DNA from: Luteipulveratus halotolerans
GTDB lineage: Bacteria > Actinomycetota > Actinomycetes > Actinomycetales > Dermatophilaceae
NCBI RefSeq assembly: GCF_001247745.1
Contig: NZ_LAIR01000002.1
Coordinates: forward strand, 3,596,001-3,660,000
Length of the DNA stretch: 64,000 bases
Reading direction: 5' to 3'
The notes beneath the pieces were generated by a model, which ran no database searches, was not told where the DNA came from, and was given only the letters and a program-made list of their open reading frames with translations. Position numbers and translations under genes: made by a program. This document shows positions 40,986-53,343 of the stretch, piece by piece; the stretch's first letter is position 1; the number at the start of each line of letters is the position of its first letter.

Positions 40986-42002
40986 GTGATCACACCTGAC
41001 CTTTCGGTCGTCGTACCCATGTTCAACGAGGACGAGGTCCTCCCGCTGTTCGTCGACCGGTTGCGGCCGGTCCTGGACGACCTCGACGTCCCGTACGAGG
41101 TCGTCGCCGTCGACGACGGCTCTGCCGACGCCACACCGGTCCTGCTGCAGAAGTTCCTGCGCGACTGGCCGCAGCTGCGGGTCGTGCGGCTGCGCGCCAA
41201 CTCGGGGCACCAGGCCGCGATCTCCGCAGGCCTCACCGCAGCGCGCGGCCAGTGGGTCGTCACCATCGACGCCGACCTGCAGGACCCGCCCGAGGTCGTC
41301 GGCGAGATGCTCGCCACCGGCCGCCGCGAGCTGGTCGACGTGGTCTACGGCGTCCGGACCGACCGGTCCACCGACTCGGCGTTCAAGCGCACCACGGCCC
41401 GCGGGTTCTACCGCCTCATGCGGATGATCGGCGGTGACGACCTGCGCATGGACGCCGGCGACTTCCGGCTGATGTCGCGCGCGACGGTCGACGCCGTCAA
41501 CGCGCTGCCCGAGCATCACCGGGTGCTGCGCCTGGTCATCCCCACGCTCGGCTTCCCCGAGGCCGAGGTCGGCTACAAGCGTGAGGCCAGGGCGGCCGGC
41601 GACTCCAAGTACCCGCTGTCCAAGATGCTCAAGCTCACCCTCGACTCGGTCACCGGGTTCAGCCAGGCACCGCTGCGGCTGGCGACGTGGTTCGGCATCG
41701 GCGGCTTCCTCGTCGCGGCCGTCCTCGCGGCGTACGCCCTCGTCAGCAAGCTCGCCGGCAACCCGATCTCCGGCTGGACCTCGACCGTCGTCATCGTCGC
41801 CGGGTTCGCCGCGATCCAGCTGCTGTGCCTGGGCATCCTCGGCGAGTACGTCGGCCGCATCTACACCACGCAGCAGGCCCGCCCGACGTACTACGTCGCG
41901 TACGACTCGCTGCTGGCCGCGCCGAGCACGCCACGCCACGAGCCCGAGCCCGAGCCCGCACCCGAGGCCGCCCGGCTCGAGAGCTCCACGGTCCCGGCCT
42001 GA
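40986..42002 (+). CDS. GtrB-like polyprenyl-phosphate glycosyltransferase (GT2)
   Basis: Family 2 glycosyltransferase, 338 aa. The GT-A domain opens LSVVVPMFNEDEVLPLFVDR; VVAVDDGSADAT binds UDP-sugar, VTIDADLQDPPE is the DxD-like site, and MDAGDFRLMSR the acceptor region. Two C-terminal helices (about 240-265 and 275-300) match GtrB/ArnC-like enzymes that charge undecaprenyl phosphate with a hexose. GTG 40986, preceded by GGGGG, was chosen; 17 upstream codons are possible but poor. First gene of a three-gene Gtr-like cassette. Confidence 0.88.
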   Translation: MITPDLSVVVPMFNEDEVLPLFVDRLRPVLDDLDVPYEVVAVDDGSADATPVLLQKFLRDWPQLRVVRLRANSGHQAAISAGLTAARGQWVVTIDADLQDPPEVVGEMLATGRRELVDVVYGVRTDRSTDSAFKRTTARGFYRLMRMIGGDDLRMDAGDFRLMSRATVDAVNALPEHHRVLRLVIPTLGFPEAEVGYKREARAAGDSKYPLSKMLKLTLDSVTGFSQAPLRLATWFGIGGFLVAAVLAAYALVSKLAGNPISGWTSTVVIVAGFAAIQLLCLGILGEYVGRIYTTQQARPTYYVAYDSLLAAPSTPRHEPEPEPAPEAARLESSTVPA

Positions 42003-42085
42003 CGTGAGCGGGTTTCGCCCGCCGCTCGCACGACCCTCACCACCGCCGCTGCCTTCGTAGCGCCGCACCCTTCAGGACCTGTCCC

Positions 42086-44365
42086 ATGACTGCTGTCGTC
42101 CTTCCTGCCCCGACGCCGGCGCCCGCCGCGCGCGTTCCCGGCGTACGTCGTGCCCGGCTGATCGGCCCGGCCTCACTCGTGGCCGCGCTCGTCGCCTGCG
42201 CCGCCTGCGCCTCGGCCGAGGGCACCACGCTCGGCCAGATCGCACGGGCGCTCCTCGCGATCGCCGTCACGCAGGTCCTGCCCGGCGCGCTCCTGTGGCG
42301 GCTCGTCCGACCACGCGACGGCTGGCTCCTCGAGGACGTCGTGTTCGGCTTCGCGCTCGGTGTCGGCCTGGCCGTGCCCGCGCAGGCGTTCGGCGGGCAC
42401 ATCGGACACCGTTGGCCCGCGGTCGTTCTCCCGCTCGCAGTGGCTGCGCTCGTCCTGGTCGTGCCGTCGACGCGAGCGCGCGTCCGGCAGGCGCGGTGGT
42501 CGCCCGTGCCCTGGTGGCTCGGCGCCGGCACCGCTGCGACCTCGCTCGTGGCCCTGCCCCAGCTGATCAACTTCGTCACCCGTAACCAGCTGCGCTGGGC
42601 TGCCGTCGGCGCACCCCAGCCCGACCAGCACTTCCACATGGCCCTCGCCGGCGAGCTGCTGCGCCGCGGGCCGTCCGGCTGGCCGATGGTCGCCGGTGAG
42701 GACCTCGGCTACCACTGGTTCGGGCACGCCTGGATCGCGCAGATCTGCGCGGTCAGCGGCGTCCCGGTCGACCAGGTCGCGCTGCGCGTGACCGCAGTGG
42801 TGATGCCGCTCCTCGTCCCGATGGCAGCGGCTGCTCTCGCCCTGCGGCTGTCGCAGCGACCCGCGGCGGCCGTGGCCGCAGCCGCGATCACGATGGCCGG
42901 CGGTCAGCTCAACGTGTGGAACATCCCGTCGCCCGCTCTGCCGATCAACCCGGAGTCGTTCACCCTCGGCCTGAGTGCAACTCTGCTGATGGCGACCGCT
43001 GCCGTGCTCGCCGTGCGTTGGCGCGGTCACGTCACGGTGGGTACGACGGTCTCGGTGCCCGTGCTCACGGTCCTGTCGGCCGGGACCAAGGGCTCCACCG
43101 TGCCCCTGCTCATCGCCGGCACCGCGCTCGCGGCCGTCGTCATGCTGTGGCAGCGGCGCCCGGTGGCGCGTCTGCTGCTGGTCGACCTCGCGCTCATGAC
43201 CGCAGCCCTGGTGCTCACCCTGAAGGTCGTCTTCAACGGCTCCGCCGGAGCGCTCACGCTCAACCCCGAGGACGCCGCCGCGCACACGTTCCTGTCGCAG
43301 CAGCTCGACGGCATCACCTCGGGTCCGGGCCGGGCGCTGTCGGTCGGCCTGATGATCCTGGGCGGCCTGACCCGCGCCGCGCTCGGCTTCGGCCTGCTCG
43401 CCCGTCGCGGCGAGCAGGCGGGACGACGCGACCCGGTCGTCTGGCTGCTGCTCGGCGCCGTCGTCGCCGGGTGCTGCGCACCGGCAGTCTTCGTCCAGCC
43501 CGGTCAGAGCCAGTACTACTTCATGATCTCCGCCTATCCCCTGGCAGCGGTCGCCTCGGGCATCGCTGTCGTGCTGCTGGTCACGCGACTCGGTCGGCGT
43601 ACGAGCGTCATCGCGGCTGCCGTCGCGGTCGCGACCGGAGTCACGGCGCACTTCCTGCCGACGTCGGTCCTCGAGCCCGTGCGTAGCAACGGAATGCCCA
43701 ACGCACTGCGCGTGATCGCCTGTGCCGCAACGGTTCTCATCGCTGGATCGCTGGTGGGAGCCGCGTTGGCCCGCACCGGCGTACGACGAACGGTCGCGGC
43801 AGGGGTGCTCGCCGCCGCAGCGATCCTCTCCGGCACCACCGCGATGGCCTCGTCGCTGACTCAGCCGCTCGAGGTACGCGGGCCTGCGACCGCTCGCAGC
43901 ATCGGTGCGGTCACCTCAGGCGAGGTCGAGACCGCCTGGTACATCCGCAACCACTCCGGACGCCACGACGTCGTCGCCTCCAACCGCCACTGCGCAGCGC
44001 CAGGACGTCCCACCTGCGAGAGCCGTCGCTTCCTCGTGGCCGCCTACACCGAGCGCCAGGTCCTGCTGGAGGGCTGGGCGTACACCCCGACGATCAGCCG
44101 CCTCGCCCCTGAAGGGCGGACGTCGCTCACGCACCCGTTCTGGGACCCGGCGCTCCAACGACTCAACGACGGGTTCTACCGGACGCCGACCGCTGGCGGT
44201 CGAGATGCGTTGTGGGACAAGGGAGTTCGCTGGCTGTACGTCGACAACGCGTTCCCGCACCGGTGGCTCTCGCCGTACGCCGACCGCCGGTTCACCGCAC
44301 CCGACGGCACGAGCAGCGCCTGGTTGCTCCGACCTCCGGCGGGGGTGGCCCGTGACCACCGCTGA
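42086..44365 (+). CDS. Large polytopic membrane protein, possible GT-C glycosyltransferase
   Basis: Membrane protein of 759 aa with 14 or more hydrophobic segments up to about residue 590, followed by a roughly 160-residue soluble domain at the C-terminus. In the first large loop, QPDQHFHMALAGELLRRGPS contains an Asp-Gln-His pattern where GT-C enzymes carry their catalytic acid, and DLGYHWFGHAW follows. Flanked by GtrB- and GtrA-like genes, it would be the glycosyltransferase that moves the lipid-linked sugar to its acceptor outside. Family assignment by build and context only. Confidence 0.65.
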   Translation: MTAVVLPAPTPAPAARVPGVRRARLIGPASLVAALVACAACASAEGTTLGQIARALLAIAVTQVLPGALLWRLVRPRDGWLLEDVVFGFALGVGLAVPAQAFGGHIGHRWPAVVLPLAVAALVLVVPSTRARVRQARWSPVPWWLGAGTAATSLVALPQLINFVTRNQLRWAAVGAPQPDQHFHMALAGELLRRGPSGWPMVAGEDLGYHWFGHAWIAQICAVSGVPVDQVALRVTAVVMPLLVPMAAAALALRLSQRPAAAVAAAAITMAGGQLNVWNIPSPALPINPESFTLGLSATLLMATAAVLAVRWRGHVTVGTTVSVPVLTVLSAGTKGSTVPLLIAGTALAAVVMLWQRRPVARLLLVDLALMTAALVLTLKVVFNGSAGALTLNPEDAAAHTFLSQQLDGITSGPGRALSVGLMILGGLTRAALGFGLLARRGEQAGRRDPVVWLLLGAVVAGCCAPAVFVQPGQSQYYFMISAYPLAAVASGIAVVLLVTRLGRRTSVIAAAVAVATGVTAHFLPTSVLEPVRSNGMPNALRVIACAATVLIAGSLVGAALARTGVRRTVAAGVLAAAAILSGTTAMASSLTQPLEVRGPATARSIGAVTSGEVETAWYIRNHSGRHDVVASNRHCAAPGRPTCESRRFLVAAYTERQVLLEGWAYTPTISRLAPEGRTSLTHPFWDPALQRLNDGFYRTPTAGGRDALWDKGVRWLYVDNAFPHRWLSPYADRRFTAPDGTSSAWLLRPPAGVARDHR

Positions 44366-44816
44366 CACCGTGGCTCGGTCCGGCCTGTCCGCTCACGTCA
44401 TCCGCTTCGCGCTCGTCGGAGTGGGGAGCACGCTGCTGAGTGCTGCACTGTTCGTGACGTTCGCGCACTGGACCAGTCACCAGTGGGCCAACGCACTGGC
44501 GCTCGTGCTGTCGACGATCGTCAACACTGCGGTCAACCGGCGCTTCACCTTCGGGGTGCAGGGCCGCAGCGGTGCGATGCGCCTGCACCTGCAGTCGCTC
44601 GTCCTGCTCGCCGTGAGCTGGTCGATGACGGCGGGCTCGCTGTGGGCGCTCGCACGGCTCGCTCCCGACGCCGGGCCGTGGCTGGCGACCGCGACGTTCC
44701 TGGGCGGCAACGCCGTCGCGACGGTGGTTCGTTTCGGGCTGCTGAGGCGATGGCTCGCCCCGCCCGAAACCCTTGCTGCTGAAGGGATCTCAGACCCGGA
44801 GCCGGTGGTCGTGTGA
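44352..44816 (+). CDS. GtrA-family membrane protein
   Basis: Four-helix membrane protein, 154 aa: HVIRFALVGVGSTLLSAALF, then LALVLSTIVNTAVNRRFTFG (the GtrA signature with Asn-Arg-Arg-Phe-Thr-Phe) and two more helices. GtrA proteins flip polyprenyl-phosphate sugars across the membrane. The GTG start at 44352 lies inside the end of the membrane-protein gene (14-base overlap), so the cassette is co-translated. Confidence 0.88.
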   Translation: MTTADTVARSGLSAHVIRFALVGVGSTLLSAALFVTFAHWTSHQWANALALVLSTIVNTAVNRRFTFGVQGRSGAMRLHLQSLVLLAVSWSMTAGSLWALARLAPDAGPWLATATFLGGNAVATVVRFGLLRRWLAPPETLAAEGISDPEPVVV

Positions 44817-45052
44817 GCTGTCACCGCCGCCTTGGTCTCGATCGCGCCCTCGGCCAGCGCCTCGGGCTACTCGACCAGCAGGTTCGGGACTGCGCGACCA
44901 GCGGGGTCGGGGCTACGCGACCAGCGGGGTCGGCGGAGCTCCCGCAGCAGAGGGTGTGTGACCGGACTGTGCACAGTGGTTTCCAGACCCGGTGCCCGCG
45001 AGGGAGAGTCTCCCTGCAGCTCACCTGGTCTCGATACGGCTCGCCCTGGGGC

Positions 45053-45487
<435 letters not shown>

Positions 45488-45600
45488 CGGTGGTGGCCTC
45501 CGTTGCTTCTGCGAAACAAAGGAAACCTAGGGATCTCAGCGTGCACCCGGTCGTCGTCCAGGCGAACACCGGGCGAACGATGGCGAGCGCCTCGGCCGCG

Positions 45601-45694
45601 GTCGAGAGTCTCCCTGCGGCTCACCCGGTCCCGATACGGCTCGCGCTGGGGCGCTCGCCTACTCGACCAGCGGATCGCTGCGCTCGACCAGCGG
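45601..45694 (+). repeat. Mosaic repeat, right arm copy
   Basis: Starts with GAGAGTCTCCC of the element centre, then GGTCCCGATACGGCTCGC, CTCGCCTACTCGACCAGCGG and a short CGCTCGACCAGCGG. It ends 10 bases before the stop of the DUF1801 gene. Confidence 0.8.
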
Positions 45695-45704
45695 AGCGGC
45701 CGGG

Positions 45705-46139
45705 TCAGGCGCGCGCGACGAGGGCTTCGATGCGGGCCACGACGCCGTCGGTGAGCTCGGTGATCGCGTACGCCGTCGGCCACATCGCGCCGTCGTCGAT
45801 CTGCGCGGCGTCGTTGAACCCGAACGTCGCGTAGCGGGCGTCGAACTTCTGCGCCGCCTGGAAGAAGCAGACGACCTTGCCGTCGCGGGCGTACGCGGGC
45901 ATGCCGTACCAGGTCTTCGCGAGCAGGTCGGGCGCCTTGTCGGCGACGATCGCGTGGATGCGCTCGGCGATCACACGGTCGGCATCGGGCATCTCGGCGA
46001 TCTTGTCCAGGCACGCCTGCGCCTCGGCGGCCTTCTTGTTGCCGCCCTTCGCGGCCTTGAGCTCGGCGGCGCGCTCCTTCATCGCGGCGCGCTCGGCGTC
46101 GGTGAATCCGGTTGCGGCAGTGGACTTCTCGCTGGCCAT
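45705..46139 (-). CDS. DUF1801 / YdhG-like protein
   Basis: Protein of 144 aa. The N-terminal 45 residues are a charged helical stretch (FTDAERAAMKERAAELKAAK); the DUF1801 core follows: ERIHAIVADKAPDLLAKTWYGMPAYARDGKVV (in parts), with the conserved W-Y-G-M-P motif. Relatives are frataxin-like-fold proteins of unsettled function. AGGAG precedes ATG 46139. Confidence 0.85.
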   Translation of the reverse strand: MASEKSTAATGFTDAERAAMKERAAELKAAKGGNKKAAEAQACLDKIAEMPDADRVIAERIHAIVADKAPDLLAKTWYGMPAYARDGKVVCFFQAAQKFDARYATFGFNDAAQIDDGAMWPTAYAITELTDGVVARIEALVARA

Positions 46140-46507
46140 TGGGGGCTCCTGGTGAGGTTCGTGGTACGTCGTCGGTCGGCGTACGGAGCACGCTAGCCAG
46201 TCCTGGGATCGGCTTCTTCTCGATTCCTGACCGGTGTGCTGACCCGGTTGGGTGACGAGCCGGACGAGCACAGGACCGCCCGAATGGTGGGCGTCACACA
46301 GCGTCCCCCGACCGGCTGGGTCGCCCGGCCTTCATACTGTCCAGGTTCTTTGCCACACCACGCCGCTCGGATCTGGTGCGATCGTCCCCAGAGGCGGCGC
46401 ACCCCGCGGCGCGACACCGATGACTGAACGGGATCACGCATGCACGCACGACGTCACAGCGCTCACGGCCGCCCGGCCGGGGCACGCAGCACCGCGGCGG
46501 ACGTCGC
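46140..46507. other. 368-base gap before the conservon
   Basis: No gene, repeat copy or stable long hairpin was found. It must hold the promoters of the DUF1801 gene and of cvnA. CATACT at 46333-46338 could serve as a -10 element for the conservon, but no convincing -35 partner is visible. Confidence 0.4.
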
Positions 46508-49353
<2,846 letters not shown>

Positions 49354-49357
<4 letters not shown>

Positions 49358-49758
49358 GCACCGAGACCACCGCGGACGGCGAGCTCGACTGGCTCGTCAC
49401 CGCGTTCGTGCAGGAGGTGCCCGGCGCCGCCCACGCGGTGCTCGTCTCCGCCGACGGCCTGCTCATCGCGAGCAGCGAGCGCCTGCCCCCGGCGCGCGCC
49501 GAGCAGATGGCCGCGGTGTCGTCCGGGCTGGTGAGCCTCGCGACCGGCGCCGCCGAGCTGTTCGACTACGGCAACGTGCTGCACTCCGTCGTCGAGATGG
49601 AGATCGGGTTCCTGCTGCTGATGAGCGTCGGCAACGGCTCTCACCTGGCCGTGCTGGCCGCGGTCGAGTCCGACATCGGGCAGATCGGCTACGAGATGGG
49701 CGCGCTCGCGACCCGCGTCGGGGCCGTCGTCCAGCCGGGCGCCCGCGTCGAGAGCTAG
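49354..49758 (+). CDS. Roadblock/LC7-domain protein (CvnB type)
   Basis: Roadblock/LC7 protein of 134 aa: [20 protein letters not shown], then [15 protein letters not shown] and [17 protein letters not shown]. In conservons this class probably acts as a regulator or GTPase-activating partner of the CvnD GTPase. It starts with ATG overlapping the cvnA stop (ATGA). Confidence 0.93.
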
Positions 49759-49769
49759 CAGGACTGACC

Positions 49770-50144
49770 ATGAGCGAGGAGGGCTACGAGGACGACCCGG
49801 TCGTCGACGAGGTACGCCCCTACGCCCTGACGTCCGGTCGTACCCGATCGGTCATCGACCTGCCGCTGGAGGCCCGGCTCACGCTGGAGCCCTCAGCGCG
49901 CCACCACAGCTGGCCACCCGAACAGCTCGTCACCCGGATCGTCGAGGTCTGCGCGCAGGGCGCGTCCGTGGCGGAGGTCGCGGCCGTCGTGGGCTCACCG
50001 CTCGGTGTGGTCCGCGTGCTGCTCGGCGATCTCGTCCGCGACGGTCACGTGCGCGTCGAGGCGACACTGCGCGACGGATCGTCGATCGGCGAGCGTCATG
50101 AACTCATCGAAAGGACCCTCAGTGGGCTTCGAGCCATCATCTAG
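49770..50144 (+). CDS. DUF742 protein (CvnC type)
   Basis: Small cytoplasmic protein, 124 aa, with the DUF742 pattern: DEVRPYALTSGRTRSVIDLP, then EQLVTRIVEVCAQGASVAEV and LGVVRVLLGDLVRDGHVRVE (winged-helix-like). Third conservon component, of unclear function, possibly linking kinase and GTPase. It lies 11 bases after cvnB, and its end overlaps cvnD. Confidence 0.92.
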   Translation: MSEEGYEDDPVVDEVRPYALTSGRTRSVIDLPLEARLTLEPSARHHSWPPEQLVTRIVEVCAQGASVAEVAAVVGSPLGVVRVLLGDLVRDGHVRVEATLRDGSSIGERHELIERTLSGLRAII

Positions 50145-50733
50145 CCGGACGAGCGCGGCGTCGACCAAGATCGTCGTCGCCGGTGGCTTCGGCGTCGGCA
50201 AGACGACGCTGGTCGCGACAGTCTCCGAGATCGTGCCGCTGCGCACCGAGGCGCTGGTGACGAATGCGTCCGCCGGCGTCGACGAGCTGTCGGCGGGCTC
50301 GGCCAAGAGGACGACGACGGTCGCGATGGACTTCGGGCGCATCACGCTCGCCGACGACCTGGTCCTGTACCTGTTCGGGACGCCCGGTCAGCGTCGCTTC
50401 TGGTTCATGTGGGACGACGTGGTGCGCGGCGCCATCGGTGCGCTGGTGCTCGTCGACACCGCGCGCCTGGACGACGCGTTCTCGGCGATCGACTACTTCG
50501 AGGCCAAGGGCCTGCCGTTCGTCGTCGCGGTCAACGAGTTCGACGGCGGGCAGCGCTACCCCGCCGCCGACGTCGCCGCTGCGCTCAGCATCGCCGACCA
50601 CGTCCCCGTGATCACGGTCGACGCCCGCGACCGCGCCTCCGCGACCACCGCGCTGGTCCGGGTCGCCGAGCACGCCCTCGACCAGCTGCAGGACCCGTCC
50701 GTCCCCTTCACCGTGGAGACCACCCCCGCATGA
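50122..50733 (+). CDS. Ras-like small GTPase (CvnD type)
   Basis: GTP-binding protein of 203 aa. P-loop GGFGVGKTTL, switch region TTTVAMDFGRI, FGTPGQRRFWF (DxxG counterpart) and VNEFDGG (N-x-x-D base-specificity motif). Output GTPase of the conservon. GTG 50122 has AAAGGA six bases before it; ATG 50098 in the same frame would add eight residues. Its stop overlaps the start of the MHYT gene (ATGA). Confidence 0.92.
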   Translation: MGFEPSSSRTSAASTKIVVAGGFGVGKTTLVATVSEIVPLRTEALVTNASAGVDELSAGSAKRTTTVAMDFGRITLADDLVLYLFGTPGQRRFWFMWDDVVRGAIGALVLVDTARLDDAFSAIDYFEAKGLPFVVAVNEFDGGQRYPAADVAAALSIADHVPVITVDARDRASATTALVRVAEHALDQLQDPSVPFTVETTPA

Positions 50734-51541
50734 GCACGCCCCTCACTCTCGTCACGACCGGCGTCCCCGCGTACGACCTCGGCGACGGCTCCGTCGAGCA
50801 CTTCCAGCTCGGGCCGACCATCCCCGTCCTGGCGTTCCTGATCGCGGTGGCCGGTGCCCTCGTCGGCCTCGCCTGCACCCGCCAGGCCGCCTCGGCCGAG
50901 TCGGCGGGTCGTCGCCGGCGCTGGCAGGCGTTCGCCGCTGTGTCCCTCGGCGGGGTCGCGGTGTGGATGATGCACTTCGTCGCCATGCTCGGCATGGCGG
51001 TCCCGGGCAGCGCGATGCGGTACGACGTCGGCCTCACCGTCGCGTCCGCCGCGATCGCGATCGTCACGACGTTCGTGGCGTTGCTCGTCGCAGGGCACCG
51101 GCTGCGGGTCTGGCGGCTGCTGCTCGCCGCGCTGGTGATGGGCGGCGGCATCGCGGCCATGCACCTGGTCGGCATGCACGCCATGCACATCCAGGGGATG
51201 CTCGAGCACGACCCGATGCTGTCCGCTGTCGCCGGTGGCGTCGCCGTGGTGGTCTCGGTCGCGGTGCTGTGGTGCGGGCTTGTGCTGCGTCATGTCGCCT
51301 CGCGGTTCGTGGCCGCGCTCGTGATCGGGGCCGCTGCGTCGCGATGCACTACACCGCGATGGCGGGCGTGAGCGCCGCCGTCGACCCCGCGCACGCGCTG
51401 CCCATGGGCGCCGAGGCGTTCGGGTTCCTGTTCCCCGTGTTCGTCATCGGCATGCTCGCCCTGGCCGTGCCGATCACCGCCGTGATGATGGCGCCCGAGC
51501 CCGACGAGCCGCTGCTCGGCGTGAGCGTCGCCCCGGCGTAG
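50730..51541 (+). pseudogene. MHYT-domain membrane sensor, frameshifted
   Basis: Translationally coupled to cvnD by ATGA. The first frame encodes about 200 residues with several membrane helices and MHYT-type repeats (VWMMHFVAMLGM and IAAMHLVGMHAMHI). Near 51335-51338 one base is missing: the reading continues in another frame as VAMHYTAMAGVSAAVDPAHA, the third canonical motif, and ends at 51541 after two more helices. MHYT domains are proposed to bind copper and sense O2, CO or NO. Either the gene is freshly broken, the shift is bypassed, or the base is a sequencing error. Confidence 0.72.
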
Positions 51542-51546
51542 TCCGC

Positions 51547-52122
51547 TCAGGACGACATCGGTGCGTCCGAGCCGGGCGGCGCGTCCATGACGGTCGGGGC
51601 GTACTCGAGCAGCTGCAGCCGCCCGTCCATCACCCGGTGGTCGAGCAGCTCCAGGCGCACGCCGGGGTACTCGTCGAAGATCCGGTCGTATCCGTTGGCG
51701 CCCGTGATGACCGGGAAGATCACGACCCTGAACCGGTCGACGAGGCCGGCCGTCAGCAGCGAGCGGCACAGCGAGATGCTGCCGAGCGTGCGCACCGGCA
51801 GGTCGCTGGTGCGCTTCATCTCGCGGACGTGCTCGACCGCGTCGGTCGCGACGAGGTCGGTGTTGTCCCAGGTCAACGGCTCCTGCAGCGTCGAGGAGAA
51901 CACCACCTTGCGCATCGCGTCGAGCTCGGCCATGCCCGCCCCGTCGGCGGCGAACCCGGACATCAGCCGGTAGGTCGTCGCGCCGAGCAGCACAGTGTGC
52001 TCCTCCTGCTCGCCGAGGAAGGCGAAGTACTCAGGGCCGCCCAGCCCCCACAGCCCGGGCCAGTCCGTGGCCGCGCCGTAGCCGTCGAGCGAGATGATGA
52101 AGTCGACCATCAGTGTCTGCAT
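51547..52122 (-). CDS. Dihydrofolate reductase / RibD-C family protein
   Basis: RibD-C/DHFR-fold protein of 191 aa: LMVDFIISLDGYGAATDWPG, then VLLGATTYRLMSGFA and SISLCRSLLTAGLVDRFRVV with VIFPVITGANGYDRIF. Usually called dihydrofolate reductase family, but the true reaction is unknown and folate reductase activity is unlikely. It ends five bases after the MHYT gene, convergent with the conservon. Confidence 0.88.
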   Translation of the reverse strand: MQTLMVDFIISLDGYGAATDWPGLWGLGGPEYFAFLGEQEEHTVLLGATTYRLMSGFAADGAGMAELDAMRKVVFSSTLQEPLTWDNTDLVATDAVEHVREMKRTSDLPVRTLGSISLCRSLLTAGLVDRFRVVIFPVITGANGYDRIFDEYPGVRLELLDHRVMDGRLQLLEYAPTVMDAPPGSDAPMSS

Positions 52123-52265
52123 CGCGCGTCCTCACGTCGGGGTCGTCCCACTGTCGCAGCCGTACGCCGGTCGCGCGCCGCGTCGCACTGACCGGCACCC
52201 CAGCGATCCAGCCATCCGCCGCCGGCCTCGGCTCGACCAGCGGTGGCCGGGAGGGGTTCGACGAG

Positions 52266-52334
52266 CAGTGTGCGGCGGTGTGGTCTGCGTGCCAGTAGGT
52301 GCGGCCGTCACGCAGACCAGACCACTGCACACGG
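52266..52334. repeat. Hairpin, GTGTGC family, diverged copy 3
   Basis: AGTGTGC at the left end and GCACAC at the right end, with a perfect inner stem GGTCTGCGTG (52282-52291) / CACGCAGACC (52309-52318). Build and ends match the hairpins at 18325 and 57743, but the stem middle differs. It is the only structure found in the 364-base gap 52123-52486, which holds no gene. Confidence 0.6.
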
Positions 52335-52486
52335 ACCGCCGGACCCACACCGCCCAGCGGGCCCGAACCCGGCTGGTTCAGCCCGGGCGCCACCAACGCT
52401 GCCCCAGGCGGTCGCCGACCTGATCGCCGCCCGCGGCTGACCTAGCGCCGGCTCGACGCAGGAGCGACGAGGCTCGGACCAGGGTG

Positions 52487-52915
52487 TCAGACCTCGTCGC
52501 GAGAGGTGGTCAGATATGACGCGATCGCTGAGACGAACTCGGACAGGTCGGACAGGTCGCCGAGGCGACTGATCACGACGGTGTCGTCGACATCGACGTA
52601 GTCGTGCACCAGGACGTTGCGGAAGCCGACGGCGCGCCTCATGTGGTCGGCATGATCGATGTCGAGCACACCGTTCCGGCCCAGGACGCGCATGGCGTCG
52701 CCATTGTCCGACGGCGGGCCCCAGCCACGCGTCGCACTGATGTGCTGGGCCACGTCCACGGCGGCTTCGATCGCCGTGATGAAGGAGTACTTCACGCCGC
52801 GCAACCAGACCTCGTCCGCACGGCGTGATGGCGACGCGTCGGACTCTCGTCGAAGGAAGGCGATGTCGTCACTCAGCCCCCGGAGCAGACGCTGGACCCG
52901 AACCTGGTCAACCAT
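52487..52915 (-). CDS. hepT: HepT-type toxin (HEPN domain)
   Basis: HEPN-domain RNase toxin of 142 aa. The R-x4-6-H-x-Y motif is present as RNVLVHDY (Arg99, His104, Tyr106). In characterised systems the tyrosine is AMPylated by the partner MntA, which blocks the toxin. The gene follows mntA with an eight-base overlap. Confidence 0.87.
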   Translation of the reverse strand: MVDQVRVQRLLRGLSDDIAFLRRESDASPSRRADEVWLRGVKYSFITAIEAAVDVAQHISATRGWGPPSDNGDAMRVLGRNGVLDIDHADHMRRAVGFRNVLVHDYVDVDDTVVISRLGDLSDLSEFVSAIASYLTTSRDEV

Positions 52916-53294
52916 GACTCACCGCTTCGACGAACTCGCGATGTGCCCGTGTGATGCGCGGCAGCTCATCGAAGTAGATCTTGCGAGTGGTCGCCTCCCA
53001 GTGGACACGCTCGTCAGCGGCGTCGTCGAAGAGCAGACGTCCCTGCGCGGCGATGCGACCGCGGAGCTCAAGAGGTGCGCGATCGAGCACGAGGAGGTCA
53101 ATGCCCGACGGCAGCAGCAGGTCATAGGCCTGCGGCGGGTCGCCGGAGCCGAAGTACGCCGCGACGTCGATGTCGGAGTCGGGCCGAGCGGTGCGCGTCG
53201 CGCGGCTGCCGTGCAGGTAGGCGAACATCGCACCGGCATCACGCAGCGCGGTGATCGCGCCGGCGATTCGCGCGCCCACCTCGTCGGCATTCAT
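52908..53294 (-). CDS. mntA: MntA-type nucleotidyltransferase antitoxin
   Basis: Minimal nucleotidyltransferase of 128 aa. The GSx10DxD motif is exact: LHGSRATRTARPDSDIDVAA with Gly29-Ser30, Asp41 and Asp43. In HepT-MntA (type VII) systems such enzymes neutralise HepT by transferring AMP to it. It precedes hepT in one operon. The ATG at 53294 is the first plausible start. Confidence 0.88.
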   Translation of the reverse strand: MNADEVGARIAGAITALRDAGAMFAYLHGSRATRTARPDSDIDVAAYFGSGDPPQAYDLLLPSGIDLLVLDRAPLELRGRIAAQGRLLFDDAADERVHWEATTRKIYFDELPRITRAHREFVEAVSHG

Positions 53295-53343
53295 GTCGGC
53301 AGTGTCGCACGACGCACGGCTGCACAGCCGGGTCGTGCAGCGG

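Noticed and set aside
42173..43651. 492-codon minus-strand frame opposite the large membrane protein
   Set aside because: Charged, repetitive composition and no domain; the plus strand shows clear membrane helices.
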